Assembly (NCBI GenBank): GCA_002077065.1
Contig: NAJO01000004.1
Coordinates: 186,001-250,000 of the forward strand
DNA: 64,000 bases
Origin: Cryoendolithus antarcticus
Taxonomy: Eukaryota > Ascomycota > Dothideomycetes > Cladosporiales > Cladosporiaceae
Reading direction: 5' to 3'
Positions 10,932 through 20,224 of the stretch are shown here, piece after piece. A program made the position numbers and the translations under genes. The notes beneath the pieces were generated by a model. That model did no database searches. It worked only from the letters and a program-made list of their open reading frames with translations, and was not told where the DNA came from. How positions within the stretch are numbered: the stretch's first letter is position 1; the number at the start of each line of letters is the position of its first letter.

Positions 10932-11058
10932 TAGTCCTACTGGGGTTCGAACCCAGGACCTAATCCGTTTGCATAGCTGCGAAGAGCGCCTTCCAGTAGG
11001 GAGAACGTCCAGTCACGTGAATGTAAAGGATGCGAGCTAACCACTCCTCCATAGGACT
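10932..11058 (-). tRNA. tRNA-Val (anticodon UAC) with a 54-nt intron
   Basis: Read on the minus strand, the acceptor arms AGTCCTA and TAGGACT pair over all 7 bp. The D arm is GAG...CTC with TGGTTAG in the loop. The T arm is CTGGG-TTCGAAC-CCCAG. Positions number canonically: 37 nt of 5' half with U33, anticodon TAC at 34-36 and A37, then an intron at 11021-10968, then C38 and the 3' half. The mature tRNA is 73 nt. The anticodon stem has one weak pair (27-43). The intron sits at the standard 37/38 site. The internal A box (in the D arm) and B box (GGTTCGAAC) are present, and a T-run terminator follows. Confidence 0.75.
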
Positions 11059-11752
11059 ATGGAGGCGATCTCGGGGAAATTGTGTAAATGATTCCTGGTA
11101 AAAATCGACCAGTGGTCCGGGGTCAGAGCTGTTCGGCGCGGAAGGGTGACCACAGAGACGCAGCCGAGTGGATTGGCGTGTGGCCAGTGAGACCAAGTGC
11201 CCACAAGCAAGGACTCCATAGGTAGTTGTGGACCCAGCTCTGGAGCTTATCAACCCCGCGGTGGTCCCTCGGCAGGCATCCTAGTTGTTGTTGGTGGCAG
11301 TGCGATATGCAAGCAGAGGTGACTGTGGCCAGGATCAAGAGGTGATAGTCAGATCGTCCGTGGACCCCGATCCTTGATCTTCCTGGTCATAAGCGTGGCG
11401 CTGCGAAATCCATGGGAAGTTGTGTTGGGTGAAGGCCGCTGGTCACATGACGCCAAGCCTTCAGACATCCGGAATGCAGGAGCATCATCCTCACAGGAGC
11501 GCCACAATCGACCTGCTCACTCCACATGCCATGTTGTGGTGACTAGCGACGGATTCTCCCAATATTTAGGCATCTCGAGGCGCGATGATTATCCAGAAGG
11601 ACTCACGGTCCTCTACATCTCCCAGCCTTTATCTGGGCTTATGTTTCTCCGGCCGGCGAGCATTGCCAAGATTCCCAATGGCACTTCCACTCTCCACTTG
11701 CCGCGTCCATATGTATGACACCACTAGCCCCAACAATGTGTCTCTACCCGCA
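11059..11752. other. Intergenic, no gene seen
   Basis: About 690 nt lie between the tRNA and the acyl-CoA synthetase start. An open frame runs into the synthetase exon from 11585, but the mitochondrial-type leader begins naturally at 11753. No other feature is seen. Confidence 0.45.
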
Positions 11753-13773
11753 ATGCACTCGCAAGAATCCTCACATCTCCTCAGCATCGTAGCTCGTGTT
11801 CTCACTCAGCGATCAGCAACCCCTTTGTTCTCCATAATCAGGTCGCGTGCCTTCTCGACCTCAATCCCGCGGATGGCTTCCATACACCACTCCACTTTCT
11901 TCGAGGCCATAAAACGCCATGATCCACAAAGCATTGCGGTAGTCAACTCAGACTCGGGCAAGAGCTTTACTTATGGCTCCCTACTACACGATGTCGCGCT
12001 GGCAAAAGAGCGCTTGTTGCAAAGCGCTGGCAAGGAGGGCGGCGACCTCTCGGGCGAGAGAATCGCGTTCCTCGTCGAGAATGGCTATGACTATGTAGGT
12101 GCGCGAAGTCCAACACCCGAACACGAGCAACGTAAAGCACGGTAGGCTAAGTCGTGATCTTTCCTGTAGTCACTCTCCTATCAACGCTCGCTGCAAACGC
12201 GATAGCACTCCCACTCGCTCCATCATTCCCTGCCCATGAGCTGCGGTATATTCTTGACCACAGTGAGGCACTGATACTGCTTTCTACACCAAAGTACGCC
12301 ACCCAAGCAAAAGACGTGCTGAAGGAGGAGCTGGAGAAGACGCCGCGCTTCGCACAGCTGGAGAAGCTAGAGGAGGGATCTCAGGATAGTTCAGATGTCG
12401 AGATTACGGGCACGGCGCAAGACGTGGCGAGCGGGATGATGTTGTACACCTCGGGCACGACAGCAAGGCCAAAAGGCGTGGTCTTGAAGGAGGCAACGGT
12501 GGCAGCTCAAGCGAGCAGTCTGTACAAGGCTTGGGAGTATACACCAAGGGACCGGCTGCTGCACGTACTGCCGCTGCATCACATTCACGGCACTGTGAAT
12601 GCTATCTTCGCTCCACTGTTAGCAGGAAGCAGCGTCGAGTTTATGTACCCTTTCAACGTGGATCACGTGTGGAAACGACTGGCCCTACCGTTCCTGCCAG
12701 AAGATCAGCTGAACGGACATTCTGAACAAACTCGACCAACGCCTATCACATTCTTTACGGCTGTACCGACAGTGTGGGCAAGAATGGTGCAGTCGTTCGG
12801 CAGCCAGACACCCGAGATGCAAGCAGCCACCAAGACCGCGGTTTCACGCCAACACCTCCGCCTCAACATCTCCGGCTCGGCAGCATTGCCGAAGCCAACA
12901 CAAGACGCCTGGATCGCTCTCTCGGGTGGCAACACCCTTCTCGAACGCTTCGGGATGACAGAAGTCGGCATGGCCATCTCCTGCGGCCTCGACGACAGCG
13001 ATCGCATCGACGGCTCAGTCGGCTGGCCTCTTCCTTCTGTCGAAGCTCGCCTAGCCGAGACCAACGACGACACAGGCGAAGTATCAATCATACCCATCGG
13101 AGGTGAAAAGTCCGCAGATGGCAAAGAACGCCACGGCGAGATCCAACTTCGCGGACCGACAATCTTCTCAGAGTACTGGCGCAATCCTGAAGCCACTGCG
13201 AAGGAGTTTACCGAAGACGGCTGGTTCAAGACCGGTGATATCGCTGCTCGCCGCGAAGTGCCTGGCTCTGGAAAAGGTAACAGCGGTGACTGGGCGACAG
13301 GACCGGCGTACTACATACAAGGCCGCAAGTCTGCGGATATCATCAAGACTGGTGGCGAGAAAGTCTCGGCACTTGAAGTCGAGAGAGAACTATTATCACT
13401 GCCTGAAGTCCACGAGTGCGCCGTTGTCGGCTTGCCATCCGAGAGCTGGGGCCAGAAAGTTGCGGCCGTCGTCGTGCTGTCTGAGCTCGGTAAGACGGCT
13501 GGCAAGGGAGGGAAGCAATGGGGTGCCATGGACTTGCGCCGAGCGCTAAAGGACCAATTGGTGGCTTACAAGATCCCTCAGGACTTGGCTGTAGTGACGG
13601 AGCTGAAGCGGAATGCCATGGGCAAGATCAACAAGAAGGAGCTGGTTCCCGAGGTCTTTGGTGATCAAGGTAAGATCCGAAGGCGATCTGAGGTTAACAA
13701 GGAGGAGAGGGAGAAGCTCAAGAGGGAGGTCGCAAAGGAGAAGACGATTCCGGAGAACGAGAAGGCGGCGTGA
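11753..13773 (+). CDS. Acyl-CoA synthetase of malonyl-CoA synthetase (ACSF3) type, probably mitochondrial
   Basis: Exons are 11753-12098 and 12170-13773, with a 71-nt intron, giving 649 residues. The N-terminus is rich in Arg/Ser/Leu and lacks acids (RVLTQRS, RSRAFSTSIPRM), as in a mitochondrial presequence. An alternative start at 11873 (MASIHHS) would give a cytosolic form. ANL-superfamily motifs are clear: the P-loop YTSGTTARPKG, HGTVNAIFAPLLAGSS, LLERFGMTEVGMAISCG, the GWFKTGDIA segment, IKTGGEKVSALEVER and the C-terminal catalytic lysine context NAMGKINKKEL. The enzyme adenylates a carboxylic acid and loads it onto CoA. Resemblance to ACSF3-type malonyl/methylmalonyl-CoA synthetases suggests supply of malonyl-CoA to mitochondrial fatty-acid synthesis, which is inference. 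Confidence 0.88.
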
Positions 13774-14111
13774 TCTTGATTGCTACATTAAGCCAGGTGG
13801 GTGTACATAAGAGCTCGACTTGGTGTGTGTTATATACTGTAATGGCTCGCTGCCGTCGATCATGTACAGATGGGTGGACTTCACATGTGCTTTCAATCGT
13901 GCCTCGGCGTTTTCGATCGACTTCTTCGACAGGAACGCGACTTAACATACATGTCGTGATACCATCTTGACTTGTGCCAGTACCTCATTCAGCGTAACGG
14001 TGAGGGTCGTCACGAAATTTCTCTTCCCGCATTCGTGTTTGCCCGTTCTCATTGGCCTCGATCATTCATCGTCCCTCATAAAATCCCTAATCTCCCATCA
14101 AGCTCCGCAAG
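13774..14111. other. Intergenic, no gene seen
   Basis: About 340 nt lie between two plus-strand genes. I see no motif beyond presumed terminator and promoter sequence. Confidence 0.5.
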
Positions 14112-15022
14112 ATGGCCAAAAGCGTGTTGATCACAGGCAAGCATCCAACCCAACAAACAATTACGCTGCCGCATAGTCTAACGACCATCCAGGCACATCA
14201 TCCGGCATCGGCCACGCCCTCGCCCGCGAGTTCAAAAGCAGAGGCTACCGCGTCTTCGCCACCGCGCGCTCAACCTCCTCGATCGAAGACCTGGCCACTC
14301 TAGGAATCGAGACATTACCTCTCGAAGCCACAAGCCGCGAAAGCATCGCCGCACTCAAAGCCGAGATCACCACCCGTACAAATGGCCGCCTCGACTACCT
14401 CGTCAACAACGCCGGCCGGAACTGCACCATGCCTGCCCTCGAAGCGCCCGATGCCGAAATCGAAGCCACGTTCGCGGTGAACGTTTTCGCTGTGATGGCT
14501 ATATGCCGCGAGTTCTCCCCCCTCTTGTTACCGACGAAGGGGACGATAATCCAGATCGGGTCGCTGGCGGGCGTGATGCCGTATGCCTTTAGCAGCGTAT
14601 ACTGTGCCTCCAAAGCAGCTCTACACGCCTACACAGACACCTTACGCATCGAGCTTGCGCCCTTCGGCGTCAAAGTCATGACTATCATGACCGGCGGCGT
14701 GAAGTCCAACATTGCTCGCACCGAACGAACCCTACTGCCAGGAAGCCTCTACTCGCCCATCCAGACCGACTTTGAGCGGCGAATAACGCACAGTCAGAGC
14801 GAGGGCGTGCCTGCGGAGACTTACGCCAAGCGAGTGATTGCGCAGGTTGAAGGGGGACGGAAGAAGGTTGTGTGGGAGGGTGGGAAGAGTTGGCTGGTGT
14901 GGTTTGTTAGTGGGTATTTGCCACGGTGGGTGCTGGAGAGGGCTATGTCGAGGATGTTTGGGCTTGAGAGGTTGGCGAGGATTGTGAGGGGAGGGGGAGG
15001 GGGAAAGGGGAAAGTGATGTGA
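14112..15022 (+). CDS. Short-chain dehydrogenase, Ayr1-like (1-acyl-DHAP reductase type)
   Basis: Exons are 14112-14136 and 14193-15022, giving 284 residues. The only splice that restores the cofactor motif TGTSSGIG is a GC-AG intron, 14137-14192 (GCAAGC donor, CTAAC branch site, CCAG acceptor). The rest of the fold is intact: NNAG, the serine strand (IIQIGSLAG), the catalytic YCASK and the IMTGG loop. The C-terminus has a hydrophobic segment (WLVWFVSGYLPRWVLERAM) that could bind membranes, as in yeast Ayr1 of lipid droplets and ER. Ayr1 reduces 1-acyl-dihydroxyacetone phosphate with NADPH in the phosphatidate pathway. Assignment to that substrate is by resemblance only. The last residues are Gly-rich and may be variable. 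Confidence 0.85.
14137..14192 (+). other. GC-AG intron
   Basis: This 56-nt intron begins GCAAGC instead of GT and ends CAG, with a good branch site (GTCTAACGAC) about 10 nt before the acceptor. No alternative GT donor rebuilds the TGxxxGIG motif. Confidence 0.75.
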
Positions 15023-15405
15023 GGTGGTCGTGGTGTGGAGTGGAAGGGTGGAAGTGTATGTTCGCTGTGATCATAGAGACGGGGTCCGATGGGGCCGGGG
15101 GAAACATTCCATGGACGGATGAGAAGGTGACGATAGCCGTACGATTAGCGTCCGTGGTAATTATGAGTAGGTATATAAAGATGGACCGAATGCCGGTCAA
15201 GAAGCCGTCAGAGGCTGAGCTCAAAACAAATGAGAGATGAAGACTCGATGAAGGCAGAAACAGAACGCAGCAAACATAATCAACTACCAACGCATCAATG
15301 CCATCTCCGCCTCCTCCTCGCACTCAGCCGCCCACAAGTCCGCCCACGCTGCCACCCAACAAAAACACTCACAACCAACACCACACTCCTCTGCCACCCG
15401 ACCAC

Positions 15406-16282
15406 CTACTGACAAGCCGAGAAGCAGTTGTCGGCCTCAAGCCAGACAGGCACGCACTTGAGCTGCCCCTTGACTGGGAAGGAGTACAAGTTCCTGCATC
15501 GAAGGTCAGCACCATTCTTTGTTGCCATCGATGCAAAGGTTCGACGTACCAGCCATCGTGATCGCCCGTAGGACAACTCCACCAAGTCCCACTCCCAGCC
15601 TTCTCGCCTTCCGCTCCATGAAGCAGCGTGCCGTTGTTGGAAATCTTGAACCCTGGCGTGGGCCTGGCGCCTTCGTCGCACTGCCACTGGGTCGTGGGTG
15701 GCATGAGGATGCAGCCGCGGTGCTTGGAGTCGTAGATTCCGCCGCCGTGGATGGGGAGGCAGTAGGAGCCTTGCGGGATGGGGAGGTTGGATTGGTTGAT
15801 GCGGTTTTGGCCTGAGATGGGGGTGTTAGTGAAGGGAAGGGAGATGCGAGTTGAGACGAGGGGAAGGGTGGAGGGGCGGACGTACCGTCGAAGAGTTGGC
15901 CGACGACGAGAGGACCGGGTTTGGAGGGCAGACCGCGAGCGGTGAGAGAGAAGCAGCTGTGAGAGGGAAGGGTTAGCTGAAGCTGCATCGGCGTTGGAGG
16001 AGACGAGGAGACGAGGAGACGGAAAGAAGTGAAGAGAGAACAGGTGTGAGACACCATGATGAAGCATGAGATTGACGGAGAAGTGAAGCGTGAGTGAGAC
16101 CGAAGTAGGAGGCCAGAAAGGTGAAAGCGATGTGAAGGCAATGATGAGAGACGAAGAACGTACCACTTCCCCTCCGCCTCAACAGCTCTCTTGTCCACGA
16201 CTCCCAGCGGGCAAGCCTCAGTGTCGGCCATGACTGGAGCGACCACCGCGGCGGCGAGAAGGGCGAGCTTGGTGAATTGCAT
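15406..16282 (-). CDS. Secreted cell-wall-type (PIR-like) protein
   Basis: There are four exons on the minus strand, 16282-16164, 15956-15886, 15811-15550 and 15493-15406, giving 179 residues. Introns are 207, 74 and 56 nt. The protein begins with a signal peptide (MQFTKLALLAAAVVAPVMA) and a short pro-segment ending in a possible Kex2 site (VVDKR). The C-terminal part has the pattern of fungal PIR-like wall proteins: TTQWQCDEGARPTPGF, WWSCPTG, then NLYSFPVKGQLKCVPVWLEADNC, the last block appearing only after intron 3 is removed. The protein is probably exported to the wall or medium. Its role is unknown, and related proteins are structural mannoproteins. The first intron is unusually long for this window, so the exon 1/2 junction is the least certain part. 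Confidence 0.8.
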
Positions 16283-16722
16283 GGTGTCGTTGTTCGGGGG
16301 TGAGCGTTGATCGGGATTGAGCGTCGATCGAGTCGAGTGATTCGGATCTTTGGTGATTGGTGAGTTGCCGTCGAAATCTGGAATGCTTTGGAATCGATGT
16401 GGATGTATTGCTTGATTGCAGATGTTGATGATGAAGAAGAAGAAGAGAAGACGATGCAGATGAGAGGAGATCTGGAGTTTTGATAGTCGCTGTAGGGGAC
16501 TTGCCTTCGTGCCATTTTGTGGTGAGGTTGAGAAGGGGCAGAGGTGTTGCGAGGCAAGATCGTGTCGCGAGCGCAGCAAGAGCATGTGCATCGCTGTGCA
16601 GGTGCTCACGACTCCGAAGAACATGTATAGGATGCCGAGTGTCCGTCCACTGCTTGTGCGGCCAGAGTCGGTGTCTGTGAGAAGTCTTGATCCTTGGGTA
16701 TCATGTTCGCAACAAACCCTCA
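16283..16722. other. Intergenic, no gene seen
   Basis: About 440 nt upstream of the secreted-protein gene, reaching the 3' end of the NOG2 gene. It probably holds the secreted-protein promoter and 5' leader. Stop-free frames across it have no recognisable content. Confidence 0.5.
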
Positions 16723-18920
16723 TCATATCCGTGCAACAGCGTCCGGTCGCTCATCTTCCGATGCACTCGGATCATCAACAAGACTCACGCCACCCGCAGT
16801 CTCTAGATCCTCACCTTCGAAACCCTCAAAGTCATCATCGTCCTCGTCCTCCTCAGCCACTTCTTCGCCCTCCACACTTCCATGTTCACTCTCCAAATCC
16901 TCCTCGTCAGCCTCTGTGAGGGCAGCCACACTCTCCCCATCCTCCCCCTCATTCCTCTTCCTCTTCAATCCCAACATCTGGTCTCTCCCCTCGCCCTTAC
17001 CATCCACGTTCTTCACTATGACCTTGCCCTCACCCTCGCCTTGCGGTGGCGCCACGAACCAAGGTATCTTACCTCGCAAGAAGTCATTTATGACCATCTT
17101 CGCCACACCATCCACATCCGCCTCACCACCCTTCATGAGTCGACCGCCTTTCCGTGCGATCATCTCGAGGAAGCGGATAGCCTCGTTCGTCCGCTCTCTG
17201 TCCGATATCGCTTCACGGTCCAAGCCAGGTGTCTCCCACCCCTTAACATCATACGTCCGCTCAATATGCCTCGTCTGACACCTCTTCAACACAGCCGGAA
17301 TATACTGTGCCGGATGCTCCACATTCTCCGTCCTCACCACACCCCTCAACAAAATCTCCTCCTCCCCATCCTCGCTACTAGGCGGCACACACCCCGGACA
17401 ATCAATCAGATATATCCGCTTCATCAACGTGATATACTGCCACACTTTCGTCTCGCCGGGTATGGGTGCGACTGTGCAGACTTTCTTCGCACGGAGAGTG
17501 TTGATTATGCTGGACTTGCCGACGTTAGGGTAGCCGATGAAGCCTACGGAGATTTGTTTGCGGGATTTGTGAAGGGCGGAGAATTGGCGGAGGAGGGAGA
17601 TGAGAGAGCCTTTGCCGAAGGAGTTTGTGAGGGAGGCGTGAAAGGCGAGGGTGGGCGTTTCGCGGGAGAGGAGCTTGACCCAGCGTGCCTGCAGATACCT
17701 GTCAGTTCTAGATCGCAGCTGCAGGAGCTTCGTCGCAACAAGACAAGATGCAGAGGACATCAGGATTGTTTGTCCCATAACTAAGCTCTCCTCCACGACG
17801 TTGCCTCTTGCGAAGCTGGAAGATTGCTACTCATAACAGAGACGGTCCTCGAACCCTAAGGCGAGCCGACGACAAGACGCCGCCGACTCTGGGCGGGAAC
17901 GAGGGTTGCTCTGCCACCGTTGTAACAGGTTCCGTTCGTGGGTAGAAAGCGCATCGTGAGACACCGAGCAGAACCTTGACTAGAACAGGTGGCGTGTCTT
18001 GATGTGAAGAGGATGGGGCAGGATAGGGGACAGGGGAACGGGGGAACACATACCGCAACGCTCGTAGGCACCAAGTCGCACTTGTTCAGCAAGAAGAGCA
18101 AGTGCTTGTGTGGTGCCTCCTCTTTGATGTACTTCTCGATCGCTCGATTTCGGGTGCCCAGCGGATCTCGGGCGTCGAGGACGTGTATTACCACGTCCGA
18201 GGAGTCAATGACCTTGTACAGCTCGTTCCAAATCCGCTTCGATTGGCCTTTGCTGAAGATCGGTTCTCGTGCAGTGGTGAGCGTACCCTCGTTTTCTTGA
18301 AAGTTCGCAACATCATTCACAGCAGTCTCGTCAAAGGTTTGCCCGCTCAACTCAGCAGCCTCTCTTCGTCCCTCAACGAAAGAGTCAAATCTCGTGCCCG
18401 TTGACGCAGCCAGATCGTCCAGCGAGCTCACAGCCAGCTTTGGTCGTTTCCGTTGCGCTTTCGGGCCAAACGTGTCTGCGAACTTCTCGCCCTCGATTCG
18501 AATCTTCGCCTGATGCTGCACCAGCCCGTCGACCCTCTCTTTGGACTTATTGTCATTGATCAGACTCATAGGCAACTTATTCTGCTTCAACAGATAGCTG
18601 TACGGATCCTTGCTCTGCGCCTCCACCGCGCCCCGGAACGCCGTCAAAGCATCCTGACTGATCACCCGCGTATTCGTGAACCACTTGCGATTCGGCTCTA
18701 TTCTCGCCACGGAAGCGCGATCCCGGGACTGGAAGGTGGCAGCTTTCGTGATGTCTCCTGCGGCATTTCGTGTCGCTTTGCCTTGGTTGAACATGTTCAG
18801 CTGCTTGACCTTTTTCGCATCGCGGTAGAAGTTTTCGCCCTTGACTTTGACGTTGCCCATTCCGTCGGACGTCTTGCCCTGGCGGATCTTGCGAGCGCCT
18901 TCCTTCTTGCCGGAACCCAT
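16723..18920 (-). CDS. NOG2: Nucleolar GTP-binding protein 2 (NOG2/Nug2)
   Basis: Exons are 18920-18054 and 17688-16723, giving 610 residues. This is a circularly permuted GTPase: G4 (NKCD, about 279) comes before G1 (GYPNVGKSS, about 341) and G3 (DCPG, about 385). The N-terminus ([16 protein letters not shown]) and the [18 protein letters not shown] segment are typical of NOG2/NGP1, the nucleolar and nucleoplasmic assembly factor of the pre-60S ribosomal particle. The C-terminus is strongly acidic with a KRKR run, as in family members. The single intron is 365 nt, with clean GTATGT and CTGCAG ends and phase 0, far longer than others here. The gene shares a 210-nt divergent promoter with a mitochondrial ribosomal protein gene. 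Confidence 0.93.
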
Positions 18921-19023
18921 GGTTGCGGTGTTGAAGGGGGATTGTATGGGTAGGAGGGGTATAGTCGAAAGTTTTGCGGATAGTAAAATGTCTTGCGCAC
19001 ATGCGTGAAGTCGAACATTTTAT

Positions 19024-19041
19024 CCCAACCCTAACCCTAAC
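19024..19041. promoter_or_regulatory. Telomere-repeat-like box (telobox) in the shared NOG2/mS26 promoter
   Basis: The tract contains CCCTAACCCTAA. It lies 104 nt upstream of the NOG2 ATG and about 90 nt upstream of the mS26 ATG. Two CCCTAA units in a bidirectional promoter of ribosome-related genes fit the known use of teloboxes by Myb/TRF-like factors at ribosome-biogenesis genes in fungi and plants. Function here is inference. Confidence 0.55.
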
Positions 19042-19130
19042 AATGGAGACTTTCACTCCCGCGGACTACCTTCAATGTGCCCTCTCCATCACGCGATCAA
19101 TCATTGATCCTGCTCACTACACACAACACA

Positions 19131-20078
19131 ATGCCTCCGCGACCATCCATAGCCATTCAGTCGCGGCCCTGGACCTGCCCCTCCTGCCGACACTACAGCG
19201 TCACCCTCCCCACACAGGCAGTCGGCCCCGAACACCCCCGCTACATCCCCTTCCCGAGCCCCCCTCAGCAAACTTCCACTCCGCGCAAATGGATGAAAGG
19301 CATCCTCCCCGTCCCCCGCAGCGTCTTCGCCCGGAAGCGCGGAAAAGACGTAGCCAGCGATGATCTCATTGAACGCAGCACCCCGGATGCCTCGACCGAG
19401 CCAGCTTTCCCGGAAGGAAGTAGGGAGGCTTGGAGAACAAAGGTCGCGGAGCAGCGGAAGCGGAATTTGAGGGAGGGGTTACGAGAGTTGAAGGAGCGGC
19501 AGGTGCGGAGTACGAGTAATGCAAGAGCGAGGCAGGGAAGGGTGCAGCGGGAACGTGATGAGATGGTCGCGAGACCAGAGAGGGAGGATGAGAGGTTGAC
19601 GGCGCCTAGTCATGGTCTGGATTTGAAAGAGCTCTTTGGACCGCTGCAGGACCCCGATCGCGCCCAGCGACTAGCGACGAAGAAAGCCAACCAGGCTGCT
19701 TTTCTAGCCGCACGGTCGGCGGCGAGAGCGTCGAGTCTGCATACCCTCTACTCCCACGCTCGGAACTTCATCACCACGCCCGCGCAACTAGACGCTTCCA
19801 TCGAAAAGGCCTTTGGCAGTAACGAGGAGCCTGTCACATTCGGGTTGGACAATGGCACCGGAGCTGGTCCAGAGAGTGTGTGGAACTTGGGCGCGCCTCT
19901 AAGTGTGCAGGATATGCTGAACAGAGCTAATGGGGGACGGAGAAGAGGTGGCGGTGCGCTTGAGAGCGCCGGACAGACTGTGGAGATCAACAGGGAGAGA
20001 GTCAAGAGGATTGCTGAGGCGTTGACGGGGGGCGTGATGGATGAGAAACGTGAGCGGGATGGTGGGAGAGGGTTCTGA
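19131..20078 (+). CDS. Mitochondrial small-subunit ribosomal protein mS26 (Pet123-like)
   Basis: This intronless gene encodes 315 residues from the ATG at 19131, which opens onto an Arg/Ser presequence-like N-terminus. An in-frame ATG at 19077 is possible but less fitting. A conserved block (RKWMKGILPVPRSVF) is followed by a long basic and charged helix rich in Arg/Glu (about 115-165). The segment ARNFITTPAQLDASIEKAF (about 222-240) matches the equivalent part of yeast Pet123 as I remember it. Pet123/mS26 is a structural protein of the mitochondrial 37S ribosomal subunit. Placement in the mitochondrion rests on this resemblance and on the N-terminus. Confidence 0.72.
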   Translation: MPPRPSIAIQSRPWTCPSCRHYSVTLPTQAVGPEHPRYIPFPSPPQQTSTPRKWMKGILPVPRSVFARKRGKDVASDDLIERSTPDASTEPAFPEGSREAWRTKVAEQRKRNLREGLRELKERQVRSTSNARARQGRVQRERDEMVARPEREDERLTAPSHGLDLKELFGPLQDPDRAQRLATKKANQAAFLAARSAARASSLHTLYSHARNFITTPAQLDASIEKAFGSNEEPVTFGLDNGTGAGPESVWNLGAPLSVQDMLNRANGGRRRGGGALESAGQTVEINRERVKRIAEALTGGVMDEKRERDGGRGF

Positions 20079-20224
20079 GGAGGTTAACGCACATAGAGCT
20101 CGATGGATATCAACGGATGATGCGGTGACAAGAGAATGGCATTCGAGTTGGGCGATCTAGCTCAGAGCATCCTCCGATGCCGCCATAAACGCCAGAGTGC
20201 ACGCGCGCACGTATGCAAGTACAC

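Noticed and set aside
15169..15178. TATA-like tract GTATATAAAG
   Set aside because: It lies between the 3' ends of two convergent genes, so it has no gene to serve. An AT-rich coincidence is likelier.
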